Assembly (NCBI GenBank): GCA_033964015.1 | Contig: CM066915.1 | Span: 3,435,942-3,499,941, forward strand | Direction: 5' to 3' | DNA: 64,000 bases | DNA from: Scolanthus callimorphus | Lineage: Eukaryota > Cnidaria > Anthozoa > Actiniaria > Edwardsiidae | In this document: positions 38,033 to 50,129 of the stretch, piece by piece | Numbering within the stretch: the stretch's first letter is position 1 | Layout of the letters: the number at the start of each line of letters is the position of its first letter | The notes under the pieces: generated by a model | What the model was told of the DNA's origin: nothing | What the model saw: only the letters and a program-made list of their open reading frames with translations | Database searches by the model: none | Position numbers and translations under genes: made by a program

Positions 38033-38621
38033 ATACACAGAGGAGAAACAAAAACAGAGATTTTATGCTGTGGTCATGTAATCTGTATTTCAGCACATCC
38101 CACGTTAGAGTTTGTAAACTGTAAAAGTTATCAAGTGCCTGCTATTACATTTTTCATGTGGAGAACAATGCATTTAGTAGCAAGTAGTAGTACTAGTAGA
38201 CAAATAATGGCCGAGGCAAACACTCTATCCAAGGCCAAATATCGAAATTGTCTTTATACATAGTACCTTAGCATTCACTCGACTGCGATTTGCATAAAAA
38301 TCGAACGGTGCGAAATGTTTTGTCGAAAATTGTACCGGGGTGTAAGATTAAATAAGTTCACATTTACACGGGCCCATAAATTTCCGACTTAATTTTTTAT
38401 CACAACCTTGGGCTATATTTCTGTGTTTATATTTTTGTTCAAATTGCATACTCTTTCATTTTATGTTTGAATGAAAACGAACCCTTATAAATTCTTGTTA
38501 CACGTAAAAGTAAACAAGAAAGGTTTTAGATATAAAGAGCTCTCGCAGCATCGATAAGTTGCTAGTCAAGGAACTACATGAATATCTATTCCAACCACAA
38601 TTTGTCTACGAAAGGAGCAGG

Positions 38622-38768
38622 AATGATACAGCTACTCGTAAGAACTTGTGTGATTGGATAGGCAGAACAAAGCATCCCATTGTTTCCTCGTTCTATTGTA
38701 TGACCCTCTATTGTTTTGCACTGAGGGTATCAATCCAATAGGCTCAGATCTTACGAGAGCTGTATCAT
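38622..38768. repeat. Hairpin element with AATGATACAGCT ends
   Basis: The left AATGATACAGCTACTCGTAAGA pairs with the right complement, with one base missing, and weaker pairing continues inward (ATTGGATAGG .. ATCCAATAGG). A small transposon remnant. Confidence 0.6.
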
Positions 38769-38851
38769 TAAAGGAGCTCTAAGGGGTAAAATAGGGAGAA
38801 TTGTTTCTCTTGTTTTAAGACAAGTAATAGGAGAAAGTGAATGCGAGAGCG

Positions 38852-38977
38852 ATGTCGAGATTGAAAATAAAAGGCTGGTCCAGCGACGAGGAGGTACTTG
38901 AAATACTGAACGAGTCAGACAGCAGTTCTGACGAGGAACAGAGCAATCACAGTAAAGAAAAGTCAAGTTTAATATAA
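38852..38977 (+). pseudogene. Small acidic ORF, possibly the start of a piggyBac-like transposase
   Basis: 41 residues, MSRLKIKGWSSDEEVLEILN followed by a Ser/Asp/Glu-rich stretch. Acidic N-termini of this style occur in piggyBac-type transposases, but no catalytic region follows, so the call is weak. It lies 80 bp beyond the hairpin at 38622-38768. Confidence 0.3.
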
Positions 38978-39954
38978 GCTAAGAGTTTGAGAATTATGGT
39001 CGTATATCTAACTAACCGTACGAAGATTACAAACAAATCCTATGTGCTTATTTGTTTTAAATACAATAAAGCTTCTTAACACGAAAACTTACATCATGAA
39101 CGCGCATTCGAGGGCACTCGAGTGGTATGCTTCATAATTTTGATTCCCCAGAATATTACAAAGAAAATCATACGGGGCATGAAACACCTGAAACAGGGTG
39201 TGGAATTTCTAGAAAAATCAATGAACGGGGCGTGGAAAAAATGTGAAAAAGAAGAGTATAATTGCCAGCCCGGTACTCCCTATAAGTAATGACCGATCCC
39301 TTGAGGGAAATAGGTCTAGACATCATATGTCCATGTTACTACTGTTACTACTGTTTGTTGGTTGGTGCTCGACTGTGACTTTCCACAGAATTATGAAAAT
39401 TGCAGTAATACGTGATAGGACGAAGCTTCAAAATCCTAAGTAGGATTCTCTTAATTTGAAGTCTACAATGAACTCGAGTCTACAACAAACTCGAGTCTAC
39501 AATGAACTCGAACGTTTTGCGAAACCTCTCTCAAAAGGTTGAAGTTTCTTCAGGAAATTACTCCGATTTCTGCCAAGCATCACGTTGCGGACATGCCGCA
39601 GGCATGCACCCAGACCCCTGGATAAGCATTTCTGAGGTTGACCTTCAAAGCAACTAAATGTTCAAATCTATGAAATGATTCCGGGAAATTACTTCTATTT
39701 CTGCCCCACTGCAAGCTCCAAGCATGCCACAGGCATGTACCCATTGCCCTGGATGGCCAGGCATTTCTGATGTTTCGTAGTGGGATATGCGAAGCACTTT
39801 GAAAGTGTTAATGTTCGAAGCAATTTTCGCTAGATCGGGTTTGCTATAAAAGTTATTGTCAAATAATGTGGCCTTCTCATCTCGAAATTGTTGTTTTGGA
39901 CTACCACTCGCAGGAATGAAGATCATCTAGGTCTAAAACAATTTTAAGAGGCAA

Positions 39955-40540
39955 GTCACCTTAACCACCTTAACACCATTGGTGGGCCATCTTAGCACCC
40001 TGGTAGATCACGTTAACTCCCTGGTGAAATCTTAATACCCTGGTGTATCACCTTAACACATCGACGGACCATCTTAACACCCTGGTGTATCACCTTAACA
40101 CATTGACGGACCATCTTAACACCCTGGTGTATCACCTTAACACATCGACGGACCATCTTAACACCCTGGTGTATCACCTTAACACATTGACGGACCATCT
40201 TAATACCCTGGTGTATCACCTTAACACATTGGCGGACCATCTTAACACCCTGGTGTATCACCTTAACACATTGACGGACCATCTTAACACCCTGGTGTAT
40301 CACCTTAACACATTGATGGACCATCTTAACACCCTGGTGGACCATCTTAATACCCTGGTGGACCACTTTTTCATCCTTGGTGGACCACCTTAACACCCTG
40401 GTGGACCACCTTAACACTCGCATAAGTCACCTTAACATCCTGGTGGATCATCTAAACACTGTTGGATCACCAACACCCAGGTGGATCATCTTAACACCCT
40501 AGTTGATCATCTTAACACCCTGGTGGACCTCAGGTGTATT
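39955..40540 (+). repeat. 21/42-bp minisatellite, first block
   Basis: A dimeric unit of 42 bp (ACCATCTTAACACCCTGGTG + TATCACCTTAACACATTGAC and two bases) repeats about eight times, flanked by 21-mers. The frame 40043-40393 encodes DHLNTLVYHLNTL-type heptads only because 42 is a multiple of three. Confidence 0.9.
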
Positions 40541-40733
40541 AAGGCATGGGTGCTTTTCACAAAAATGTGAAAAACACTGAAAAAATTCCCTAGGGTAGAT
40601 AAAATGTGTTGCGTACGATGTTTTTCGTTAAGGTTGCTCTACCCGTGAGACGTTTCATTTGATGTATTTGGTTACCATGTCAACGGGTTGCGTGACTTGT
40701 AAGAGCGTGACAAAGGCACAATTTTCTTTCAGT

Positions 40734-41007
40734 TCTCTGCATTCGATGGGGATCATACCAATGGTTTCCCAATGGGTCTTATTATGACCAGTGTCGGGCG
40801 TACATTACCATTCCAACAAGGCGGGCTGTCCAAGTTATCCACATTTTAAGAAAATGAGAGGTATCATATTACATCGCCTATGTTATTCCAAAACTATTCC
40901 AAAAAACATTTCAAGCCAGCCTCGTTAGATCAATAATCTACACTAGATAACAAACACGATCACACACTCAGGGGAACGATTCAACTTATCCCCATCGAAT
41001 GCAGAGA
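40734..41007. mobile_element. Inverted-repeat element between the two minisatellite blocks
   Basis: TCTCTGCATTCGATGGGGAT at the left and its complement at the right, 274 bp in all. It lies between two blocks of the same minisatellite, so it may have split them. Confidence 0.6.
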
Positions 41008-41214
41008 CCATTTTCCAAGAAATTATATTTAAGGTCAGAGGTCATACATTTGTTGCCATAGAGACCAACATTGGTGAAAATGATCGAGAATGACCAAAGG
41101 TATGGAAATGCAAAGTGATTGGATCCCTCAGAGGCATTGGTTTAAAGATAGACTACCCCCCTCAGTTTTACGTCCGCCATTTTTGATTTGGCTTCCACCC
41201 AGGCCTTACCTGAG

Positions 41215-42722
41215 ACCACCTTACCACCCTGGTGGACCATCTTAACACCCTGGTGGACCATCTTAACACCCTGGTGGACCATCTTAATGCCCTGGTAGAC
41301 CACTTTTTCATCCTGGCTGACCATCTTAACGCCCTGGTGGACCATCTTAACGCCCTGGTGGACCATACGAACGCCCTGGTGGACCATACTAGCAACCTGA
41401 TAGACTATTTTAACGCCCTAGTAGACCACCTTAACACCCTGGTGTACCACTTTGACACCCTGGTTGACCATCTTAACGCCCTGGTGGACCATCCTAACAC
41501 CCTGGGAGACCATCTTAACACCCTGGTGGACCACCATAACACCTTGGTGGACCATTTTAACGCCCTGGTGGACCATCTTAATACCCTGGTGGACCATCTT
41601 AACACCCTGGTAGACCACTTTTTCATCCTTGGTGGACCACCTTAACACCCTTGTGGACCACCTTAATACTCGGATAAGTCACCTTAACATCCCGGTGGAT
41701 CATCTAAACACTGTTGGATCACCAACACCAAGGTGGATCATCTTAACACCCTAGTTGATCATCTTAACACCCTGTTGGACCATCTTACCACCCTGGTGAA
41801 CCACCTTACCACCCTGGTGGACCACCTTACCACCCTGGTGGACCATCTTAACACCCTGGTGGACCATCTTAATGCCCTGGTAGACCACTTTTTCATCCTG
41901 GCTGACCATCTTAACGCCCTGGTGGACCATCTTAACGCCCTGGTGGACCATACTAACACCCTGGGAGACCATCTTAACGCCCTGGTGGACCATACGAACG
42001 CCCTGGTGGACCATACTAGCAACCTGATGGACTATTTTAACGCCCTAGTAGACCACCTTAACACCCTGGTGTACCACCTTGACACCCTGGTTGACCATCG
42101 TAACGCCCTTGTGGACCATCCTAACACCCTGGGAGACCATCTAAACACCCTGGTTGACCACCATAACATCTTGTCGGGCCATTTTAACGCCCTGGCGGAC
42201 CATCTTAACGCCCTGGTGGACCATCCTAACACCCTGTGAGGCCATCTTAACACCCTGGTGGACCACCATAACACCTTGGTGGACCATTTTAACGCCCTGG
42301 TGGACCATCTTAATACCCAGGTGGACCATCTTAACACCCTGGTGGACCATCTTAATACCCTGGTGGACCACTTTTTCATCCTTGGTGGACCACCTTAACA
42401 CCCTGGTGGACCACCTTAACACTCGGATAAGTCACCTTAACATCCCGGTGGATCATCTAAACACTGTTGGATCACCAACACCCAGGGGGATCATCTTAAC
42501 ACCCTAGTTGATCATCGTAACACCCTGTTGGACCATCTTACCACCCTGGTGAACCACCTTACCAACCTGGTGGACCACCATAACACCCTGGTTGACTATC
42601 TTAACGCCCTGGTGGACCATCCTAACACCCTGGGAGACCATCTTAACACCCTGGTGGACCACCATAACACCTTGGTGGACCATTTTAACGCCCTGGTGGA
42701 CCATCGTAACATCGTTATATAA
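41215..42722 (+). repeat. 21-bp minisatellite, second block, with higher-order copies
   Basis: About 70 copies of ACCATCTTAACRCCCTGGTG plus one base. Larger modules recur three times, marked by CACTTTTTCATCCT and by CTTAACACTCGGATAAGTC. Open frames run on both strands: DHLNTLV heptads on plus and GVKMVHQ or RVLRWST heptads on minus. Simultaneous openness in opposite frames is what a stop-free 21-mer predicts, so coding is not supported by the sequence alone. Confidence 0.93.
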
Positions 42723-42999
42723 AACATATGACAAAAGAAAAGCTAACATCTGAATGCTCATACATTTCCTATAAATTTACTCTTGGAAAGGGGGAAGCAC
42801 CGCCCCCCTGCTGACTCGTCCCCAATCGTCTCTAGTGGCGGCGCGCAAAGCATGCGGTTCCCATTGTCTCTCTCTTCCTGACCGTGATCCTTAGCGCGCG
42901 TGCTTTTTCTTTTTCTTAAGAGACGACTGGGGACGTGGCAGGGCCCCCCTGGACCTCCCCCCCCCCCCCCCCCTAGATCCGCCAGCGCTGGGCTCACTT

Positions 43000-45100
43000 C
43001 AAAATCTGTTTAAAAACTTAAAAACCTCTTTCTGCAGCTGCGAACAGCAGCCTTTGCTCAGATAGCGATTTCTTTGTACCTCCTTTTGACAAAATAAATA
43101 TTTTTTTCTAGATAGATTGGGACAAATAATCAAACAAAGTTTGAAAGTTTTTTTCGAGATTCAGAGGAGTTGCATCAGTAAGTGCTGAAAACAATAAAGT
43201 CAGTTGGTTCCTAATGTACAAACGCCAAATTACATAGTTAATGAATATCGCAGCCCAGCCCCTGGGCATAGTTCATAATGGCTTTGGTGCCAAGTTATTT
43301 GGAATGACTTAGCAATATTTCCAAGCTCTCCGATTTAAAAGTTACCATAACAGCTATACTTTGTTGCTCTGTCACTGACGAATTTAACGCTTCCTGCCTA
43401 CTGATTTATTGCCCGGTTGCTTTTGTCGGTTTATGGTTTAAGTAAATTTCACTGTAAGGGCAGTTGCTTCTTTGAAATGTTTTGAGTTTCTTATTAATTA
43501 TTAAAATGTTGCAAACTAACACAGGTTTTGGTCGAGAGCTCGCTATTGTCGCTGATGTATCTTCAACTCATTTGAGTACAGCGCTGACTAGCGGGAAAGT
43601 TTTAACAAAGAAAGACTAGAAGTAATCTTAAATTTCATCGCTTAGAATAAGTACACACGTAGTCCCTATGTCTATGAATTCTTTACATTCATTGTTCACA
43701 TCTTTTGATGTATCTTTAATGGAGCATGTAAAAGAATATCATTGTTTTCACATGAGAATTCAATTGCTGTATTAGTTAGGCTCAAGTGAAAATCTAACAG
43801 ATCGAGTGATGGTGCCGACAAATTAATTCATCTCAATTAAATGTCGTTTCGGAGTGCTATTTTTGACTAGTGTATTCCTAGTGGCTGCCGTTACAAAGAG
43901 CACTCTGATTATAAACCACTATCTTGGTATACCCACATGAAGACAGCATGAAACTGTGTACTACATGAACTCCCGTCGCCACTTTTTACCACCAAAAACT
44001 GCACATCGATTTTATATTCTTCAGCGATACGCAGTGGACAGCATTTTTCACTCAAACGGTAATGTACAGTGATTTGTTTTCGTGCGAGAACTACCGGCGC
44101 GAAAGAGCCACAAAAATGAAATTAGGAAATCATTTTCAATAACAGCGGGCACTTTTATGTTCGTATATTAGAATACGGTCGGGAACATGCGAAACAAAGT
44201 GAGGGGTTTTCTTCATTGCCGGGAAAAATTATGTCTGGTCAAATGATAGTCGAATTTCTAATGATGTTAAGGGTCTGAAGTTGAAGGCTGAGAGAGGCGT
44301 GGAAAAGATGTATATTTTAATTGCTATTTTTAGCGTTTTGGCATTTGTAATGTTACCCTTTCCAGTTATCCATTTCTGTCTTTCTCTCGTTTGCCTGGAA
44401 ATAGGTTGAAAAAAACACAAACAACGACGCGTTTTGATACGCCTGTTTTGTCCTTTTCTCTCATCTATTATTTCTCTCTTTCTTTCGGAAAGATTCTTTT
44501 GTAAATTCTATCGGAAATAGTAAATGAGTTGTGACAATTTTACAACGCAGCGTTCTTTCGTGTGTTCTTTCTGTGCAAGACTATTCTGCTATGTTGCGAC
44601 AAACTACAGGGCGAACTTAGTGTACACAGTGCGTTGGGCTACCTGTGGTGATACATAAGCTTAAAAAGCGCGGGAAATTGCAAGATCATCCTGCCCCTCC
44701 TCTCCTCCTCCAAAAAAATGGCGCACAAAAGCGTCGGCTATCCTTACTCATTGCTACGATACCCTCATGATACCCTGATCTTGTATGTTGGCCAGAGCTC
44801 TGGTAAATGTCTCTAAAAAGCTAGCCTACCGCATTACCAGAGTACAGTTACTTGTTCAATAAGACTGAAAGGTTCATTTATTTTCCACTCACCATCATAT
44901 CAGATGACCTAACAGACATCAAAACGTGATCTTCGATTGAATCTCTCATGCTCATAGTCTGCCATGAAATAGAGCGGATTTCATATGACTAATGAAACTA
45001 ACCCTGATTACCTCAATCTGAATAAAACCTATAAGAGTGATTACAAAGTAAATGGAAACTCCTAACGACAGTCTGCTCTTTAACTAGTTGCCAGGGGCGT
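43000..45100. other. Intergenic stretch without recognised gene
   Basis: AT-rich sequence. At 44664-44674 there is an E2F-like GCGCGGGAAAT and at 44717 an ATGGCGCAC that opens a 32-codon frame. I found no downstream exon, so I do not call a gene. Confidence 0.45.
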
Positions 45101-45106
45101 AGCTAC

Positions 45107-45195
45107 CATTTTTGTAAATATTTTAGTACACAGCTGCGTATTTTGCGTATTATACGCAAAATACGCAGCTGTGTACTAAAATATTTACAAAAATG
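45107..45195. repeat. Perfect 44-bp palindrome with a 1-nt centre
   Basis: Arms run CATTTTTGTAAATATTTTAG and onward to GCGTAT, a single T, then the exact reverse complement to 45195. No mismatch over 44 bp. It lies just before the GPCR duplication unit. Confidence 0.93.
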
Positions 45196-46090
45196 TCCTT
45201 TTTTTACTTTTTTAATGTTTATTGCCATGACGTTTTTTGATATCGCCAGGGAAGGGGGGGTCACTGGGATCGACTGATACATAAGTACTAGTTGTGCGAT
45301 CGTAGGAAGCTGGTGTTAAAAACACGGTTTGACTTTTGCTTCAGAGCTCGCAGAGTTATGAAAACCGCAGTTCCTAAAAATAGCAAGCCTCCAGCCAAGA
45401 GTTGAGTGAATACTCAGAACGTTTTGAGCCTCGGCCAAAATGCAAATGTACTCTCTAAGTGTAGATATTGTCTAGATATGTTTGGACTTCAAACCGCAAA
45501 ACATCATGTAAAAATGTTCTTATATTGGCTTCAGCACGAGCTATGTTTCAAATCTGAGCTTCGGCGTTGACGTGGTTCTTAAAAAAGTGTGTCCTTTTGC
45601 CAATTCTTAGGACTAAGTGAAATTTGAAAGTCGTGGTATAGGTATTCTTCTGGTCAGCTTCATACTTAAAAAAAAGTACACGGACACTAGGAACTCTTCA
45701 GAACACCTGTGTTTTGTTTTGTTTTTGTTTTTTTTCATCCCTGCGGGTGATTACCTGTCTGAGAAAGCCACAAACATTTACTAACTCACTAATCTTTGAG
45801 TGCTATGCTGGTATCAAAAAACCGATACGCCACCGTCGCATCGCCAGTGGCGTATCTGCCTTTTAAGCCAAGTAAGCACTAGCTTACAAATATTTTTCGC
45901 CACGTATTGAAAGAGTACCCGTATCAGAGTCGGTGGTATTTTAACTTTTACTGTAAGTATATATTTATTATTCTAAGACTAAATATTTATTTTCATATTT
46001 ATTTTGTACATCTAGGTCGCGGATCATTGTCGCTAAATGGCTTTTCAGTTTGAATCACAGCTCAAACTGTGCCAAAAGGGAAGCCATTAA

Positions 46091-46517
46091 AGCCAGGGAA
46101 ATACAAAATACAAAATCCCTCAACTTGTCGCGCAACATTGTTGCGTTGCAAGTTGATGATCGATGTTGCGCGTTTTTCATCTCGCACCACAACTTGTCGC
46201 GCAACAAAAACATTTGTTGCAGGTTGTGAAAACTTGTTGCGCGAAGTAGAGTGCGGGTCTACTTTGAGCCACAAATTCTGTTGCTCGTTTTTCATCAAAC
46301 AGACAACTTGTCGCGCAACATCTTGCCTACAATTCAAGTTGATTAGTCAATAGAATTAAGGTGTTAAGGTGTTTGGTCTCGCATGTGTGATCATGTAAAC
46401 AAAATGTTGCGCGACAAGTTGTGAATTTGATGAAAAACGAGCAACAAACATTAGACTTGCAACGCAGCAATGTTGCGCGACAAGTTGAGGGATTTTGTGC
46501 CTCGTATTTCCCCGGCT
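46091..46517. mobile_element. TTAA-flanked MITE in GPCR duplication copy 1
   Basis: 427 bp bounded by TTAA on both sides (46087-46090 and 46518-46521). Inverted ends start AGCCRGGGAAATAC and extend about 60 bp. The motif CAACTTGTCGCGCAACA recurs inside in both orientations. The paralogous site at about 52917 is empty with one TTAA. TTAA duplication is typical of piggyBac or Kolobok families. No transposase is present, so it is non-autonomous. Confidence 0.85.
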
Positions 46518-46609
46518 TTAAGCAGCAAACGAGAACTCAAAGAACATAGAACTTTTGGGCTTCATTCGACCTTCGGAAAGGACAAGTTTATTTATTTGCT
46601 TAGGCCCGT

Positions 46610-47935
46610 TTTAAACGACGACCGTTTGCTGCGTCGAATCCAGCACAACATACTTTTCGGTGGAGTTTTTGTTAGTATCTAGATTATTGTCATTTAATTA
46701 GCGGAGCTCGTAGCGGAGCCCCATAGCTACAAGCAGGAGAAAAGGAAACAACACAAAAGTGTTTATATACATCGACCTTGATTTTCATGGACTGCCGATT
46801 GTGTGTCTGTCCGTCGTCACACAGGCAACCCACCAGTTTGGAGCGGGAAAACTGAGAACGCGCGCGCATTTGAATTTTAGGTGACGAGTTATAGGGTCGC
46901 CTTTCGGTCGCTTAATTCGGTCGCATACATGGTGACAGACTGACAGACCATGTATGCATGGGATCACTGTTTCATTTACGTGGAAAAAATAAGTAACCGG
47001 GAGCTCCGCTTTTAGCCAGTGGCTAAATCTATTTATTATATAGTTGTTGATCAGGATTTCGGCCACTGAGAAATATCGTAATTCACATGTGTGAATACAA
47101 CAATGGCCACTATCACGAAATCTTCAAATTTGTTCACAAAAAAGTTTATATCAAAACAGAATCGCTTACTCATGAGATATCAAATTTGAACACCTGATGA
47201 TAAATCTCATATCCCCGCGCGCCCCATGTTTTATTCTCTCCGTATTATTTCCGGGGTACGCCCCTTGTTCGCTATGCTCAGAGTATCACAAAATGTGTAT
47301 AGCGTAAAGAGGTAGGAAAACTCAGACACCACGAGAAGTAGCAGTCAAGATACTTACAGATACTTTCGCTTTGCTACACTAAAATACCTCAACCATAGAT
47401 TTCTTATTATTGATCAAACTAAGTATTGTGGCTCCAATTTTACCCATTTTCCCAATGTGTTATTTTCTTTATCTATTCTATTAACTGATAGTGTATATTT
47501 GACCAATATCCTGCTACCACAATATGTCTAGTCCACCTTTCTAGAGTATATGCCTTTATTATTATTCAGGTTTGGTCTCATATAAAAGTTAAACCCGCCT
47601 TTTAGCCTAAACGAAACGTATTTATCTCTTTCAGGAACAACTTTATCGTGTGGACTAATGTCTCTGGCTCCTAATAAGCACAGCATGGAATAATAACTTA
47701 TGCGTACCGCTGATGCTTCTTGGCGCCAAGAGCTACAAGAGTCTCCAATTCTATTGAACTTGAAAACACACTATCACTTTGTTGGTCGCATGAACACAGC
47801 AAGGTTTCTTCTCGAGATCATGGAATTTTCTCAGGAATCCTTGACCTGTGGTTCATAGAAAGGCCATGAAACAAAAGTTAATTCCTCTTTCGTGTAGACC
47901 TTGGGAAATCTTCAGGACTCTTTGGATGACATTCT
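46610..47935. other. Segment present only in GPCR duplication copy 1
   Basis: Sequence between two stretches shared with copy 2 (which meet directly at about 53015). It contains a dispersed AGCGGAGCTC..GCCAGTGGCTAAAT repeat, also seen at 8486-8512. Either an insertion in copy 1 or a deletion in copy 2. Confidence 0.65.
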
Positions 47936-48336
47936 AGGGTGGCTTGCATACAGTATCAGCCCGAGCGTGGTTTCCACATTTGCGAATACAATTCAAGGAA
48001 CACAGTTCGCCTTCAGTATATCTTGGAAATTCCACACGGACTTTTTAAACGCAAGAATAGCTGGTTTAAATAGCAGAATTGGATGTAATCACAAAAACAA
48101 TTCGTAAGAAGTGTTATGCAAAAAGCATTGATACTATTTCATACGCTGATTTTCATGAAACACAAATTATTTATTTTCAAGTAAACCGTCGCTGGACAAA
48201 CTTAGCAATCTTAGCAGGGATCACATCATTCCCATCAAAAAGCCCTTGTTTAACGGATGTAGGCGGTCGATGGGCTTGTCTCAAGAAATTCAAATAACTA
48301 GCGAAATCTTTGGCGGAAGAGAAACCTCGCACAGAA

Positions 48337-49527
48337 ATGACGCCAAACGAGAGTGCTTTTTGTGACCATGACAACGCAAATTGCACAGGAACCCCAGGAG
48401 CCATCTTCATGACACCATTACATCCGGTCGAGACTACGGTCAAAGCCGTAGCACTCAGCCTCGTTACCATTCTAGCGCTGACCGGAAATATTCTAGTTAT
48501 CATAGCGGTTTACCGTAGTCCGCGCATGCGTACTGTGACTAATTACCTGCTGGTGAACCTGGCCGTTGCCGAGGCGTTGTATATTTCTGTCGCTATGCCA
48601 CCATTGTTTTTTGAAGTGTTTTTGTGGTTTAATTGGGCTCAGGGAAACACCATATTAGGAGAGTTTGGTTGCAAGTTCTTCAATTTCGGGCAGTTCATGC
48701 TCCTCGCAGCCACCGTATTCACACTAGCTGTAATAAGCGTGGATCAGTTCTTAGCGATAGTGATTCCAATGCAGCGAAGATTCACGAAACGGGTACTCTG
48801 TGTCGCGTTATTCCTTATATGGTCAACAGCATGCGCAGTAGCCGCACCAGTCCTCTATGCCTATCGTCTCAAAGCGGACGGGGACTACTTGTACTGTGAA
48901 GAGGACTGGACACCAGCATTCGACACCGACGAGGCCAGCCGTGCTTACACTGTAGTACTGTTTGTGTTTGTCTACTGCATACCCTTTGTTGCTATGACAA
49001 CAATGTATTCTGTCATATGTCATCGACTGTGGATGCGCAAGGCACCAGGAGAAAGCACAAACCTTACTGCAAAAACTCTAACGGAAACGAAGCAAAAAGT
49101 TGTTAAGATGCTTGTTGCTGTGCTCGTGGCGTTTATAGTCTCCTGGCTGCCTGTGCAGATAATCAGCTTCATGATGTTCTATGGTGGGATCCCTGTGCCT
49201 TACGACTTGCATTTTACGTGCACATTTGTCATGCGCGCCCATCCGACCTTAAGTCCCTGTATCTATGCTTATTTCAGCGCAAACTTCAGAGCAGGATTCA
49301 AGGATGCGTTGGTGTGGTGTTGTGAATCTAAAGCGAAGAGGAGAGCTCGAATGGCAAGGCATAGCACGATGAAGACCTCTTCCTTCATTGTGAGACACGT
49401 CTCAAACAAGAACAACAACACATCTCTGATGTGCGGAAAAGAACGCGCGCATAGCCAACAGGAATCCTTGATTAAAGAATCTGACAGTGATAAGACCGAG
49501 GCGCCCATTCATGAAACTGTACTGTAG
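48337..49527 (+). CDS. Rhodopsin-like (class A) peptide-type GPCR, copy 1
   Basis: A seven-helix receptor of 396 residues in one exon. Seen: N-glycosylation sequons at residues 4 and 15; GN in helix 1 (50-51); NLAVAE in helix 2 with Glu79 at the usual Asp2.50; Cys112 and Cys187 for the extracellular disulfide; DQF (136-138) instead of DRY; Trp162; Pro216; SWLP (269-272) instead of CWLP; SPCIY (306-310) instead of NPxxY; and CC at 328-329 as likely palmitoylation sites. The tail ends in ETVL, a class I PDZ ligand form. The CEEDW loop and the helix 6 style resemble neuropeptide receptors (NPFF/QRFP/tachykinin-like), but the ligand is unknown. An in-frame TAA lies just upstream, which fixes this start. 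An upstream ATG at 48270 opens a 31-codon frame overlapping the start. Confidence 0.9.
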   Translation: MTPNESAFCDHDNANCTGTPGAIFMTPLHPVETTVKAVALSLVTILALTGNILVIIAVYRSPRMRTVTNYLLVNLAVAEALYISVAMPPLFFEVFLWFNWAQGNTILGEFGCKFFNFGQFMLLAATVFTLAVISVDQFLAIVIPMQRRFTKRVLCVALFLIWSTACAVAAPVLYAYRLKADGDYLYCEEDWTPAFDTDEASRAYTVVLFVFVYCIPFVAMTTMYSVICHRLWMRKAPGESTNLTAKTLTETKQKVVKMLVAVLVAFIVSWLPVQIISFMMFYGGIPVPYDLHFTCTFVMRAHPTLSPCIYAYFSANFRAGFKDALVWCCESKAKRRARMARHSTMKTSSFIVRHVSNKNNNTSLMCGKERAHSQQESLIKESDSDKTEAPIHETVL

Positions 49528-49717
49528 TGTATAAGCATAACCAGCCGAGTGCCTGACATTCTTGGCAGGCCTCCTGTGGTAAGGAAGGAGATGTGACGTC
49601 ACTCGGGAACCTCTCCCTGAAAGCGTTCTGCGGGTTAGCTCGATGCGCTTCCTCACGTTCATCTCCAGGCACAGGAACGCCAGCGACTACGCTGAGGCAT
49701 AACGATATATAACTGTA

Positions 49718-49723
49718 AATAAA
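49718..49723 (+). terminator. Poly(A) signal of GPCR copy 1
   Basis: AATAAA lies 190 nt after the stop codon, a normal distance for a metazoan 3' UTR. Confidence 0.55.
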
Positions 49724-49889
49724 AACGCCCTTTGGGGGAGGAATTCCTTAAGAGAGGGGGCAGCATGTAAAATTTAAGAAGAACGAGGGGGTGTGATATG
49801 TATTTGAAGATGAGTGCTTTTTTAGTCTGCGATGTGCATGGCAACCGTTGAGTATTGCTATCGAAGGCGTTGTGGGGTGTCCGTCCGTA

Positions 49890-49985
49890 AGAAATGAGCA
49901 TAAACGATAGCTCGATCAGCACAGCGCGGAGCAGAAAACAGATCAAATCCGATCTGCCGAGGTTCGACTCCCGGAATCGGCACTG
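49890..49985 (+). pseudogene. tRNA-like pseudogene or SINE head
   Basis: An A-box-like TAGCTCGATCAGCACAGCGC and a B box GGTTCGACTCC are spaced as in a tRNA, with a T-run after 49986. The 3' acceptor strand ATCGGCA has no matching 5' strand and no clear anticodon stem, so it is not a functional tRNA. Confidence 0.5.
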
Positions 49986-50129
49986 AAGTTTTGTTTTCTT
50001 TTTCCCCCTTCAGTCTTTTTTTTAAATCAACATAAGAAAGCAAGCCACTTAGAACTGCAAAATTAATAAATACACATTTGCGATCACAAAGACGAATCGA
50101 TCGAACGAAGAGCAAAAATCGGAGCACTT

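Larger units (their letters stand above)
45320..49336 (+). repeat. Tandem duplication unit, copy 1
   Basis: Homology to 51880-54437 begins in noncoding sequence near 45320 (shared GAGCTCGCAGARTTATGAAAA) and continues through the GPCR body. Copy 1 is longer because it holds a TTAA-flanked element (46091-46517) and about 1.3 kb (about 46610-47935) with no counterpart in copy 2. Confidence 0.85.

Noticed and set aside
41232..42239. 137- and 168-codon open frames as a heptad-repeat protein gene
   Set aside because: Opposite-strand frames are equally open. No start context, splice signals or unique flanking coding sequence.
44717..44815. Short gene starting ATGGCGCAC after an E2F-like site
   Set aside because: Only 32 codons, no recognisable protein and no supported downstream exon.
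48633..49023. Extra frames overlapping the receptor genes on both strands
   Set aside because: They are shadows of the GPCR coding sequence and repeat identically in copy 2.
49890..49985. Functional tRNA gene
   Set aside because: Acceptor strands do not pair and no proper anticodon arm can be drawn.
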